The notes beneath the pieces are model-generated. The model did no database searches, was not told the origin of the DNA, and was given only the letters and a program-made list of their open reading frames with translations. A program made the translations under genes and the position numbers. From assembly GCF_965225875.1 (NCBI RefSeq), contig NZ_CBDDBS010000002.1, positions 1,922,001 to 1,986,000 of the forward strand: a DNA stretch of 64,000 nt, written 5' to 3'. The stretch comes from Haliscomenobacter sp965225875. GTDB lineage: Bacteria; Bacteroidota; Bacteroidia; Chitinophagales; Saprospiraceae. This document shows, piece by piece, positions 53,901 through 61,726 of this stretch (the stretch's first letter is position 1; every line of letters begins with the position of its first letter).

Positions 53901-55582
53901 CAAGCCAGTTTGCAGTTGTCCCAAGAACCTTCGTCGATGTCGTCAGCGCTAACTTGTGCATAACCGTTGGTGTAACCATTGGCGTTGCTCAAAGTGATGT
54001 GCAGGTCATCGTCACACTTCATTACAGGTGCAATCTTGTCCTTAACTTCGAAAATGAAGCAGCAGGTAGAAGCATTGTAGCAACCATCGAATGCGTCAAT
54101 CACCATCAGGTGCTTGCCCACTGGAAGGCCGATCATCATGCCGTTCATTACAGCATATTCAACTTTGTCCCAGCAGATGTCTTCTTTGTCGCAAGCGCCC
54201 AATTGGTAAGCATCGTGGTCACCACGCAGTTCGCCTTTGCGAGCAACATCATTACAGAGCGGATCTTCTGGTCCTTCGTAAACCAAAATACCTTTTACAT
54301 AACGATCTTTGGTGTAAACACTTACACTTACATTACCCAGTGCACAGTTGTCTTTGATGGTTACACCAAAGGCAGTTTTGATGCCAGCAACAGTTACTGG
54401 AATGGCTGCAGTGCAATCCATTGGGCCAGTAGAAATGTCGTAAGGAGCACCATGTGCATACTCACAAGTTGGAGCAGTGAAATCACCGATTTTGATCAGG
54501 ATGTGGAAAGTATCTACGATACCACCTGCACACCAGTCAAATACATACAGTTCACGATCGATTTTAACACCTTTGCCGCCACAGATTGGGAACTCAGTGT
54601 CTTTGATCGATACAGAATAGTTGCACTCAACCTGATCGATGAACAAACAACGTGGGTTAGAAGGAGGATTGTTGAAGTAGCTGCATACATATGGAGTTAC
54701 ATCTTCCTTCTTGATCAGGCTCTTGTCTGGAGTACAAGAGTTGTACTCAACAACATGATCGTACTTACCTTCTGGATTCTCATCCTTGAACACAAAATCG
54801 CTCAGGTCTGGACGAGTGAAGTGGATTTTCTGTGTGTAGTCAGAACGCATGCCGTTGCAATCAGTAGCTACCCACTCGCGAGAGATCGTAGCATAGATGC
54901 CGCCATTAACCTTCATGTCATCACAGTTGTAGAAAACCACTTTGTCGCTCCACTTCAGGGTTACCCGGCAACCACAGTTGTAGCAGTTGTCTTTGAAGTA
55001 AGCATAACCCAGGTTTTTGATGTTGTCAGAAACCAGGCCTGGAGGAATCAAGCCCAATTGGCAGTTGTCACCAGTTCCAGCAACACCTTCAGCGTTGTTG
55101 ATGGTTTGGCTACCCGTTGCAGCAGGACGTGGAGAGCTGGTTGAACCTACGTTACCAATCGTCAAACGATTGTTCAACACGTAGTTTACATCGTAGCAAT
55201 CCAAAGTGAAATCAGCAGGAGCACACACCAGAGCTGGTGCAGTCTTGTCTTCTGCAGTTACTTTACCCCAGCAGATAACAGTTGCATCTGGAGAGGAGCT
55301 TGAGAACAAGCCGTAAGTCCAAACACCAGCACAGTCGATAACTGCACCGTTGCTTTGGTTGTTGTCCATAACACGTACCACAGCGCCGGTGCAAGAACCG
55401 TCGGATACCAAGTTACGGGTAAGAGTGAATTGGCAATTGGCATCCAAAGTAACTGTCACATTGTAACAACCGCAATTGGTTGACTGTGCAGTCAGGTTGG
55501 AACCAAAAACCAGTGTAGCCAAAACCATCAAGCATGCGCTTGCAGTTTTGGTCATCCAGCTAGTAAAGGTCATTTTTCCCAT
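50933..55582 (-). CDS. Very large secreted HYR-type/dockerin-like protein with T9SS type A sorting domain
   Basis: A 1,549-residue protein starting at MGKMTFTSWMTKTASACLMV (55582); a longer frame to 55657 is unlikely. About 1,100 residues carry Cys-rich Ig-like HYR relatives (DKTAPALVCAPADFTL, DKIAPVMKCDDDLHITL, DKVAPTCLAPWDVTV). A regulatory-like domain starts near 1150, then dockerin-like repeats (VSTFDLVLIQKHIL and ADVNNSKSITTLDLIALRKL), a cohesin-like region (about 1340-1460) and a type A sorting domain (NTPNPFNAETVISFNLP to the end). Parts are paralogous to the 38.5 kb gene. The gene is GC-typical and heavily transcribed-looking, with a long leader. It is the first of the cargo cluster. 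Confidence 0.88.
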   Translation of the reverse strand: MGKMTFTSWMTKTASACLMVLATLVFGSNLTAQSTNCGCYNVTVTLDANCQFTLTRNLVSDGSCTGAVVRVMDNNQSNGAVIDCAGVWTYGLFSSSSPDATVICWGKVTAEDKTAPALVCAPADFTLDCYDVNYVLNNRLTIGNVGSTSSPRPAATGSQTINNAEGVAGTGDNCQLGLIPPGLVSDNIKNLGYAYFKDNCYNCGCRVTLKWSDKVVFYNCDDMKVNGGIYATISREWVATDCNGMRSDYTQKIHFTRPDLSDFVFKDENPEGKYDHVVEYNSCTPDKSLIKKEDVTPYVCSYFNNPPSNPRCLFIDQVECNYSVSIKDTEFPICGGKGVKIDRELYVFDWCAGGIVDTFHILIKIGDFTAPTCEYAHGAPYDISTGPMDCTAAIPVTVAGIKTAFGVTIKDNCALGNVSVSVYTKDRYVKGILVYEGPEDPLCNDVARKGELRGDHDAYQLGACDKEDICWDKVEYAVMNGMMIGLPVGKHLMVIDAFDGCYNASTCCFIFEVKDKIAPVMKCDDDLHITLSNANGYTNGYAQVSADDIDEGSWDNCKLAWIAVRRNVPTACAASFIAKGYDTNNNGKLDPLPADGDWTKADGFDSNGDGDLADFGETFILKGGKLMTPLQDIVEFFCCDLAERVTIELWGADIYGNTNYCWDDVLIEDKVAPTCLAPWDVTVYCDDKNLALIDDIKTSAAAFGDVIIPSGNDCAALDTVYTTEKKLKCGYGWIDRIWTLTKETVKGPISVTCKQRVNILPVHEYNICFPKDVSTDCKTPIIDTVITDELACDILAVNVSDKRYDASDDECYKLFRTYSVINWCTYDDRCGDPLLQTNISIIPRDVFGNYGKDPIYVLVRDREDNRRDGVEEFYISKDLTVSPSTDIRFTPPYCGVAGEFYHSFIYTQIIKVYDDTRPVVTGDPGKFCIREGGDCLANLKMVITGKDNCSDKVTLETQYLMIAPGQTLDASKMILYSTPRWSTKDLGNGQFEINVANLPQGKHDLIVVVRDECGNLSVATRIPFTVEDCKGPAPICINGLSTELMSDGNGGGMMAVWASDFVASKIYDCNGQGPETKDGLKLVTKYSLNRVGSPVVSTQTGLNLTCADKGKVILVELHAWDEAGKDDFCVTYVEVQDNRGVCPTVGSAAAIAGTIATEGNANLQGATITLSGAASQAATSTANGGYSFVNLSKGADFTVTPQLDKNHLNGVSTFDLVLIQKHILNVQALNSPYKMIAADVNNSKSITTLDLIALRKLILNIDQTFQNNTSWRFVDAAYSFPTPSNPWAAAFPEVVNINDIAANVTANFVAVKVGDVNASATVSAAAAAEARTAGTLDINAADAALKAGQEYSVEFNAAELKDIQGYQFSLNLDKSKVELVDIVYGVAKAENFGVFTNEGVITTSWNGEAKQGALFTLVLRAKADAQLSNALSLNRVVSAEAYNQNNEQLNVALKFKGADVAAQGFELKQNTPNPFNAETVISFNLPKAAAATLTVSDVTGRVLKTVRADYAKGFNQITLKAADLNATGVLYYTLEADDFTATKKMIIVE

Positions 55583-56077
55583 AAGATTACAATTTGAGAA
55601 ACAATGTTGGGTTAAAAAATAATGTGAATTAGAATTAGCCTTAGGTCGTAAGCACAAAATTGTTCAAATCCTCGGTCGTCGTGAGCACACAATTTCATGC
55701 GAAATTAAGCAGCCGATCCAAATATCAAAACTAAATTAATAAAATATTTCTTAAAAGAGTTTGATATTACGAAAAGGCAGAATATAGAAAAACCGAACCT
55801 CAGCTATGAGATCGGTAGCAAATATTCGATAGTATGTGGTGAAATGCAAAAACTTGTGGAGTAGATTGGAAATAAACGGCTTTTGAAGCCATACAACAAT
55901 AGCTTTTAGTACATTTTTTGTTCATGGGACCAATTTTGTGCTAAGCTTTATAGCATTAGCTTTTAAACATTGCAAAATTACAGCTCTATCCTTTTTCTAC
56001 AAATACCCCAAAACAGGTAATTTCATCAAGCTGCAAATCCAAAACACATTTCATTGAAAACCAACAAAATACACTCA
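55583..56077. other. Long leader/intergenic region of the cargo cluster
   Basis: About 495 bp, AT-rich, with no gene. It should hold the promoter of the cargo cluster and the end of the regulator gene. A short repeat related to GCACAAAATTG occurs at about 55651-55661 and, inverted, at about 55931-55945 (CAATTTTGTGC). No further signal is clear. Confidence 0.4.
55700..55729 (-). promoter_or_regulatory. Candidate Bacteroidota promoter for the cargo cluster
   Basis: On the minus strand TTTG (55729-55726) and TAATTTCG (55707-55700) are 18 bp apart, close to the TTTG, 19 bp, TAnnTTTG consensus of the Bacteroidota primary sigma factor. It would give a leader of about 110 bases before ATG 55582. 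The match is imperfect. Confidence 0.3.
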
Positions 56078-56707
56078 CTACACCAAACAATGATCGTAAG
56101 CAGCACGTACCAAGCCTGCTGTATTGCTCACTCCAAGCTTGCGCATGATGTTTTTTCGGTGTACACTGACCGTTTGATAACTGATGAATAGTTGGCTAGC
56201 AATTTGCTTGTTACTCATGGCTTTAGAGATCAATTGCAGAATTTGAACTTCCCTCTTGGTGAGCAATGGCTCTCCGGTATTGGAAGTCTCATCTGAATGT
56301 GCCCGTGCTTTTTCAAAAGCAAATGGAAAATAGACTTTGTCCGTCAAGATTTGCGAAATCCCTTCTTTCAGCTCTTCGATTGTTGCTGTTTTCAGCAGAA
56401 GTCCATGTGCGCCAGCCTTACTTACTTGCGGAGCGAGTGAACTTTGCTCGAATCGAGTAAAGATACAAATACGTGCACCTGGATTCAATTTGCGGAGATG
56501 GCGAATGACTTGGAAGCTGTCAGCATCAGGAGTTTTGAGCTCCATAATGATCAAGTCAGGTTGGTAATGATGAATGGCATCGGACCAATTGACGTCAAGG
56601 TTGCAAGCACTCACGTGAAATTCGAATCTTTCGTCCGAACATAGTACTTGCTTTAGTCCTTCAATCAACACTGGTTGATTGTCGGAAATAATGGTTTTTA
56701 CTTTCAT
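56078..56707 (-). CDS. NarL/LuxR-type response regulator with Glu at phosphoacceptor site
   Basis: A 209-residue protein. A receiver-like domain covers residues 1-120 and a LuxR HTH covers about 145-205 (LLTKREVQILQLISKAMSNKQIA and TVSVHRKNIMRKLGV). At the site of the usual phosphoacceptor Asp (PDLILLDLNMP in NarL) the sequence is PDLIIMELKTP, with Glu at residue 56. The acidic residue near the start (SDN) and the late Lys (GLLLK) are kept. It may therefore be active without phosphorylation. No sensor kinase is adjacent. It lies upstream of the cargo cluster in the same orientation. Confidence 0.88.
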   Translation of the reverse strand: MKVKTIISDNQPVLIEGLKQVLCSDERFEFHVSACNLDVNWSDAIHHYQPDLIIMELKTPDADSFQVIRHLRKLNPGARICIFTRFEQSSLAPQVSKAGAHGLLLKTATIEELKEGISQILTDKVYFPFAFEKARAHSDETSNTGEPLLTKREVQILQLISKAMSNKQIASQLFISYQTVSVHRKNIMRKLGVSNTAGLVRAAYDHCLV

Positions 56708-56872
56708 GGGAATTATAATTAAAACAAAAGGCCGTAGCCTAATCCAAATAACTTATGCAAAAACTTTAGGGCAAAATCAGTTTTAATATCATGAAGGGGG
56801 AAAATCAACAACAACAAAAAATAAAACTGCGGTAAAAGTAGGGAATCAAAACGAGTTTTGCAAATCCTTAAC

Positions 56873-58900
56873 TTATATCCGCGCGGCTAGTCGAGAGGCT
56901 TGATCAATTGCACGTTTGGCATCCAACTCCCGGGCTTCGTCTGCCCCACCCACCAAATGTACCGATACGCCCTGGTTGAACAAGGGTTCATACAACTCCC
57001 GCAATGGTTCCTGACCAGCACAAACAATCACCTGATCCACTTCCAAAACCTGCGGAACTTCGTCAATGCTAATGTGCAAGCCATAATCGTCCACCCGCAG
57101 GTATTCCACTGCACCAATCATTTGTACCCGACGATTTTTTAAACTGCTCCGGTGAATCCAGCCAGTTGTTTTACCCAAACGTTCGCCCAGCTTACCTTTG
57201 CTGCGCTGCAAGAGATAAATGGTACGCTCTGGTTTTTCAGGTTGGGCGTGTTTTAATCCACCTTTGGCCTGATAGGCCATATCCACGCCCCATTCATCCA
57301 TAAAGGCTTCAACATTTAAGCTTGTAGACGCAGTTTCCTGCGAAAGATACTCTGCTACATCAAAACCTATGCCACCTGCACCAATGATGGCAACTTTTTG
57401 CCCGATTTTTTGCTGGTACTTCAACACATCAATGTAACTCAGCACTTTAGGGTGATCAATGCCTGGCAAATCTAAAACCCGCGGTGAAACCCCTGTTGCT
57501 AAAATCACTTCGTCGAAGGCACCCGCCAACAAATCAGCTGAGCTTACGCGTTGCCCAAGATGTAGTTGTACGCCGTATTTAAATACCTGTCCTGCAAAAT
57601 ACCGTAAAGTTTCGTGAAATTCCTCTTTGCCTGGGATACGTTTGGCCATGTTGAATTGGCCACCGATCTCATTTTCTGCATCAAAAAGATGGACTTCGTG
57701 TCCACGTTGGGCAGCAACACTTGAAAAAGCCAGTCCGGCTGGCCCTGCGCCAACTACGGCTATTTTTTTCTTTTGGCTGCATGGTAGATAATTCAATTCA
57801 GTTTCGTGGCAAGCCCGGGGATTGACCAAACAACTGGCCACCTTACGTTTAAAGGTATGGTCGAGGCAAGCCTGATTGCAGGCGATGCAAGTGTTGATTT
57901 CCTGAGAACGGTTCTCGATGGCCTTGAGCACAAATTCAGGATCCGCCAAAAAAGGCCGCGCCATGGATACCATATCCGCATGCCCGGCCGCCAAAACACT
58001 TTCGGCTACCTCAGGGCTATTGATGCGGTTGGTAGTAATCAGTGGAATACCCACTTTGCCCATTAGGCGCTGGGTAACCCAGGAAAAACCCGCGCGTGGC
58101 ACCATTGTTGCAATAGTAGGTACTCTGGCCTCATGCCAACCGATGCCTGTATTAATAATGGTAGCCCCGGCTTTTTCAATTTCATGCGCCAGCAGTTCTA
58201 CCTCGTCCCAGGTGCTGCCATCTGGGACGAGGTCCAACATGGACAATCGGTAAATGATGATAAAGTCGGGCCCAACTGCTTCCCGCACCCGGCGCACGAT
58301 CTCAATGGGGAAACGAATGCGGTTTTGGTAATCTCCACCCCATTCATCGGTCCGGCGATTGGTTTTGCTTACAATGAATTGATTGATCAAATACCCCTCC
58401 GATCCCATTATTTCTACCCCATCGTAACCAGCCTCGCGAGCAAGCGTAGCACAACGCACGTAAGCACTGATGCTACGTTTAACGCCGATGGAAGTTAAAG
58501 CCCAGGGTTTGAAAGGAGAAATGGGTGATTTAATGGCCGAAGGTGCCACCGCCAGGGGATGATAGCCATAACGCCCGGAGTGGAGAATTTGCATCGCAAT
58601 TTTACCACCTTCACTGTGTACCGCCTCCGTAATGATTTTGTGCTGACGGGCTTCCGTGTGAGTCGATAACTTGGCAGCAAAGGGTGCCACCCAGCCCGCG
58701 CGATTGGGCGCAATCCCTCCCGTCACAATCAGCCCCACCTGCCCCTTGGCTCGTTCGGCATAATAGGCTGCCATACGCTGGTAGCCGTTTTTTTCTTCCT
58801 CAAGCCCGGTGTGCATGGAGCCCATCAGGACACGGTTTTTCAGCGTAGTAAAACCTAAATCAAGGGGCTGCAACAAATGTGGGTAGGGCAATGCTGGCAT
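56873..58900 (-). CDS. fadH: NADPH-dependent 2,4-dienoyl-CoA reductase family protein
   Basis: A 675-residue flavo-iron-sulfur enzyme. The FMN-binding TIM barrel is residues 1-370; the catalytic Tyr170 (GSEGYL) and His256 (GWHEARVPTI) are at the positions expected from FadH. The 4Fe-4S ligands Cys338, Cys341, Cys345 and Cys357 keep the FadH spacing. An FAD/NADPH domain follows (IAVVGAGPAGLAFSSVAAQRG at about 388; VAIIGAGGIGFDVAEYL). It reduces 2,4-dienoyl-CoA in oxidation of unsaturated fatty acids. Two 18-bp palindromes immediately upstream are likely operators. Confidence 0.9.
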   Translation of the reverse strand: MPALPYPHLLQPLDLGFTTLKNRVLMGSMHTGLEEEKNGYQRMAAYYAERAKGQVGLIVTGGIAPNRAGWVAPFAAKLSTHTEARQHKIITEAVHSEGGKIAMQILHSGRYGYHPLAVAPSAIKSPISPFKPWALTSIGVKRSISAYVRCATLAREAGYDGVEIMGSEGYLINQFIVSKTNRRTDEWGGDYQNRIRFPIEIVRRVREAVGPDFIIIYRLSMLDLVPDGSTWDEVELLAHEIEKAGATIINTGIGWHEARVPTIATMVPRAGFSWVTQRLMGKVGIPLITTNRINSPEVAESVLAAGHADMVSMARPFLADPEFVLKAIENRSQEINTCIACNQACLDHTFKRKVASCLVNPRACHETELNYLPCSQKKKIAVVGAGPAGLAFSSVAAQRGHEVHLFDAENEIGGQFNMAKRIPGKEEFHETLRYFAGQVFKYGVQLHLGQRVSSADLLAGAFDEVILATGVSPRVLDLPGIDHPKVLSYIDVLKYQQKIGQKVAIIGAGGIGFDVAEYLSQETASTSLNVEAFMDEWGVDMAYQAKGGLKHAQPEKPERTIYLLQRSKGKLGERLGKTTGWIHRSSLKNRRVQMIGAVEYLRVDDYGLHISIDEVPQVLEVDQVIVCAGQEPLRELYEPLFNQGVSVHLVGGADEARELDAKRAIDQASRLAARI

Positions 58901-58926
58901 ATTTTTGTTTTGTGCGCGAAAACGGA

Positions 58927-58976
58927 TTAGCGAATTTACGCTAATGGTGCTGAAATTTTTAGCAAATTTTCGCTAA
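58927..58976. promoter_or_regulatory. Twin palindromic operator candidates upstream of fadH
   Basis: TTAGCGAATTTACGCTAA (58927-58944) and TTAGCAAATTTTCGCTAA (58959-58976) share the form TTAGCrAATTTnCGCTAA. Their centres are 32 bp apart, about three helical turns, and lie 35 and 67 bp before the fadH start. Paired palindromes on one helix face are typical of TetR-like operators in fatty acid metabolism; the regulator is unknown. Confidence 0.65.
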
Positions 58977-59013
58977 TGTACCTGGCTCACATTGTTCATC
59001 TTCGCACAGAAAT

Positions 59014-59029
59014 TGTCCACATTTGGACA
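59014..59029. promoter_or_regulatory. Inverted repeat TGTCCACATTTGGACA
   Basis: TGTCCA and TGGACA flank a 4-base centre. It lies 37 bp beyond the second operator candidate, in the same divergent region. It may bind another regulator; evidence is only its symmetry. Confidence 0.35.
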
Positions 59030-59165
59030 CCTAAATTAAAAATACACTTCGAATAGTTTTAAAATCAATGATTTAAAAAATTGGTATGCCGTTTGATCGG
59101 ATATAAAGAACGTGGAATCAAGCGCAAAAAAACATCCATATTTCTTCACCTGAAAATAGTACACT

Positions 59166-59459
59166 ATGGCATTTATCGCTATACCCATTCCAGGCGGCCG
59201 TGGTAAACAAGACATCGAGATCGAGGTGACCATTAACGGTCAAAAACAAGCCATCCATTACCGGGTTGAGTTGTTTTATTGGGAAGATTGTAATATCCCA
59301 GTAGTCGACCGAGCCGAATGCATCCGGTACATGCTTTCCAAATATGACAAAGACTGGACCTTGTACTACATTGGCTCTCCTACTGATGAATTTGTACCGA
59401 TTACTTTTGTAAAAAAAGAAGATATGGCACTTCAAAAGCGACTTTTGGTGGGAAATTAA
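59166..59459 (+). CDS. Uncharacterised protein (97 aa)
   Basis: A soluble 97-residue protein: MAFIAIPIPGGRGKQDIEIE, then VEVTINGQKQAIHYRVELFYW, DRAECIRYMLSKYDKDWTLYYIG and PITFVKKEDMALQKRLLVG. It is predicted as a small alpha/beta protein of mixed strands. No family is recognised. It has its own region, divergent from fadH, and is followed by a hairpin and repeat C. Confidence 0.55.
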   Translation: MAFIAIPIPGGRGKQDIEIEVTINGQKQAIHYRVELFYWEDCNIPVVDRAECIRYMLSKYDKDWTLYYIGSPTDEFVPITFVKKEDMALQKRLLVGN

Positions 59460-59476
59460 AAGAACATTCCATGTAG

Positions 59477-59497
59477 GGGCAACCCTTGCGGTTGCCC
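59477..59497. terminator. Hairpin GGGCAACC/GGTTGCCC
   Basis: GGGCAACC (59477-59484) pairs with GGTTGCCC (59490-59497) over a 5-base loop. It is about 18 bp after the stop of the 97-residue gene, but no T-tract follows. Similar GTAGGGGC-type hairpins recur in environmental genomes, so this may be a dispersed repeat used as an end. Confidence 0.5.
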
Positions 59498-59587
59498 TGC
59501 CCAATTATATCCCAGTTTTCGGGGAGTATTTTTTCCCGTTTCAAAGGTATTGTCAAAGTTGATCAGATGATCGATCTTTGCCTTAGC

Positions 59588-59700
59588 AGTGGGGCGAAAA
59601 TAAGTGTTCATTTTTCCTGAGCCAAAGAACCAGATGAGACACTTTAAATAAAGCGTTTACTTATCTGATTCTTTGGCAAAATGAACACTTATTTTTTATC
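59588..59700 (+). repeat. Palindromic intergenic repeat, copy C
   Basis: The same family as copy A: AGTGGGGCGAAAATAAGTG start, GCCAAAGAACCAGATGAG and TTATCTGATTCTTTGGC inner arms, and AATGAACACTTATTTTTT close. The final GCCCC is lost here. It lies between the 97-residue gene and ppx. Confidence 0.9.
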
Positions 59701-59791
59701 ACCTATCATCCTGAATTTTTTATCATCTGTTTTAATGGTTATTTGTGCAGCGCCGGTCAAATTTGGCCGGCGCTACTTTTTTACCACTCAT

Positions 59792-60703
59792 TTATGCATT
59801 AACCATTTCGGCCAACACCCCTTCCTTGACATCGTAATCAGAGACCAGGAGTCGAGGCACTCCGGTCATTTTAAGGACAAAACGAATCAGCAGCATTCCG
59901 ACCACAATCATGTCAATCCGATCATCGGGAATTTCAGGCATAGCCAGGCGCTCAGCTTTGGTAGCCTGAATGACCCGCTCAAAAAATGCAGGCAGCTCAT
60001 TCAGCTCGGCTACGGGCAATACCCCGCAATGTGGCCCCAATTTTTCTTTGCTGAATTGAGCCTGCAAAACATCAAAAGTGCCTTTAGTGCCCACCAAATC
60101 GCTAATGGTATGCTGGGTCAAGGCTTGACTGAGTGGCGACAATTCTTGTTCCAGGAAACTGTGCAGGGCATCAATTTCAAGTGCACCAATCGGGTCGCTA
60201 AGGTGAAACTGACCATATAAAATAGCCATACCTACGGGAAAACTTTGCGCCCAATACACTGTATCCAAATCTGCAATGATGAACTCCACACTGCCCCCAC
60301 CAATGTCCATGATGAGTTTTTTGTCCGCACCAAATTGAACCGCTTGTTCCACTCCCTTGTGAATGTAATGGGCCTCTTGATCGCCATCGATCAAGGTAAT
60401 CTCCAGGCCAGTTTTTTCTTTAACTGTTTGAATAAAAAACGCACCATTACTGGCGGTGCGCAAGGCGGCGGTGCCAATGGCTTTGATTTTGTCTACCGGA
60501 TGCTGAGACAGAATTTGGGCATAATCTGTCAAACAATCGATGCCCCTTTGGAAAGGTTCAGCACCAATGGTATCAATGCCTTCTGATGCCAATTTGATAA
60601 AGCGGCTTTGGCGAAAAATAGCCTCAAAGGAAGCGTCAGGTAACACACGTACAATGCGCAAGTGAAAAATGTTGGTGCCCAGATCGATGATGGCAAGGGT
60701 CAT
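59792..60703 (-). CDS. Ppx/GppA phosphatase family protein
   Basis: A 303-residue protein of the ASKHA fold: LAIIDLGTNIFHLRIV (phosphate 1 loop), then IDGDQEAHYIHKGVEQAV, LIMDIGGGSVEFIIADLD (phosphate 2) and SFPVGMAILYGQF. It corresponds to the catalytic half of exopolyphosphatase or guanosine pentaphosphatase, without the C-terminal HD domain of long forms. It hydrolyses polyphosphate or pppGpp; which one is uncertain. It follows 20 bp after the barrel gene start on the same strand. Confidence 0.85.
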   Translation of the reverse strand: MTLAIIDLGTNIFHLRIVRVLPDASFEAIFRQSRFIKLASEGIDTIGAEPFQRGIDCLTDYAQILSQHPVDKIKAIGTAALRTASNGAFFIQTVKEKTGLEITLIDGDQEAHYIHKGVEQAVQFGADKKLIMDIGGGSVEFIIADLDTVYWAQSFPVGMAILYGQFHLSDPIGALEIDALHSFLEQELSPLSQALTQHTISDLVGTKGTFDVLQAQFSKEKLGPHCGVLPVAELNELPAFFERVIQATKAERLAMPEIPDDRIDMIVVGMLLIRFVLKMTGVPRLLVSDYDVKEGVLAEMVNA

Positions 60704-60723
60704 GCTTTAAAGTTTACTGGTTC

Positions 60724-61314
60724 CTAAAAATAATACAGGGCTCGGATACTCAGGTTGCGCGTCACAAACAAACCGTCGGATTTGTTCTGTCGCAAATTGT
60801 TGAGCGACCGCGACCAGCGCACATTGAGTCCCCAACGTTCGCTGAAATTAAAGGTTCCACCCAGCACCACATTGATCAAATCGTTACGGAAATTTTCCTG
60901 CTCGGTGATGATGGCGCCACTTACATCAATCACTTCGGCGTTGATGATACGGGCATATGAAAGTCCGGCACCGAGTTGAAATTTCCATTCGTTGAATAAA
61001 ATTTGCACGGGTGCTTCCACCATATTGAGCCGAATTTTGTCGTAAATGGATTGAGAATTGGAGTATAAATTGCGTTGGCTGCCTTGTTGGTTGTACAAAA
61101 GCTCAACCCCTAGTTCCCATCGTTCGCTCAGGATCGCGCTCACGTGCATGCCTGCGTGTAAGCCCGGCAAATCAAAACCAGTCAATAAGTCGCCATCAAT
61201 TTGAGACAAATTAAAGCCTGCAATGCCACTGGCTTTGAATCGATTTTGAGCCTCCAGTTTCAACGTAGTGCCCAGCATAAGAAAACACAACAAACAAAAG
61301 AATTTTACCTTCAT
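60724..61314 (-). CDS. Outer membrane beta-barrel protein (PorT-like/OMP_b-brl type, 196 aa)
   Basis: A 196-residue protein with a signal peptide (FFCLLCFLMLGTTLKLEAQ). The barrel pattern starts FKASGIAGFNLSQIDGDLLTG, continues LPGLHAGMHVSAILSERWELGVELLYNQQGS, and ends LSIRALYYF. The motif at the N-terminus is typical of OMP_b-brl_2 (PF13568) proteins. The role is unknown. It is divergent from the next gene and 20 bp from ppx. Confidence 0.8.
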   Translation of the reverse strand: MKVKFFCLLCFLMLGTTLKLEAQNRFKASGIAGFNLSQIDGDLLTGFDLPGLHAGMHVSAILSERWELGVELLYNQQGSQRNLYSNSQSIYDKIRLNMVEAPVQILFNEWKFQLGAGLSYARIINAEVIDVSGAIITEQENFRNDLINVVLGGTFNFSERWGLNVRWSRSLNNLRQNKSDGLFVTRNLSIRALYYF

Positions 61315-61429
61315 TATGGATCAATTGAACTAGTAATCGTGATTTTATCCAAAATAAGCCAATCAAATGACGGACTAATTTCCTACTCCTGCCTAAATTC
61401 GCCTCACAATAAACCATTTTTTGCACAGC

Positions 61430-61726
61430 ATGGTCAAATACACGACGCATTTTCTTAAAAAACTCGAGACCCTCTTCAGCGAGCTGGATTATACCGTACG
61501 TTATGAAAAAGGGTCTTTCCAATCGGGATATTGTATTGTCGAAAATCGAAAAGTTGCTGTAGTGAACAAATTTTTCGACACCGAATCACGCATCAACGTG
61601 TTATTGGAGGTACTTGGCGTTATTGAATATACAGAGGATAAACTAAGCGAAAAGTCGAGCAAATTGCTTAAAGCCATTCGCAATAATTCTATCATCGAAG
61701 AAAACGAAGACGAACCATCGAACTGA
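61430..61726 (+). CDS. Conserved small protein upstream of metallo-hydrolase (98 aa)
   Basis: From ATG 61430 (MVKYTTHFLKKLETLFSELD) a 98-residue soluble protein. The part YTVRYEKGSFQSGYCIVENRKVAVVNKFFDTESRINVLLEVL appears conserved in Bacteroidota, and I recall it next to MBL-fold hydrolases. The function is unknown. Its stop TGA at 61724-61726 shares its A with the ATT that seems to start the next gene, suggesting translational coupling. Confidence 0.75.
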   Translation: MVKYTTHFLKKLETLFSELDYTVRYEKGSFQSGYCIVENRKVAVVNKFFDTESRINVLLEVLGVIEYTEDKLSEKSSKLLKAIRNNSIIEENEDEPSN

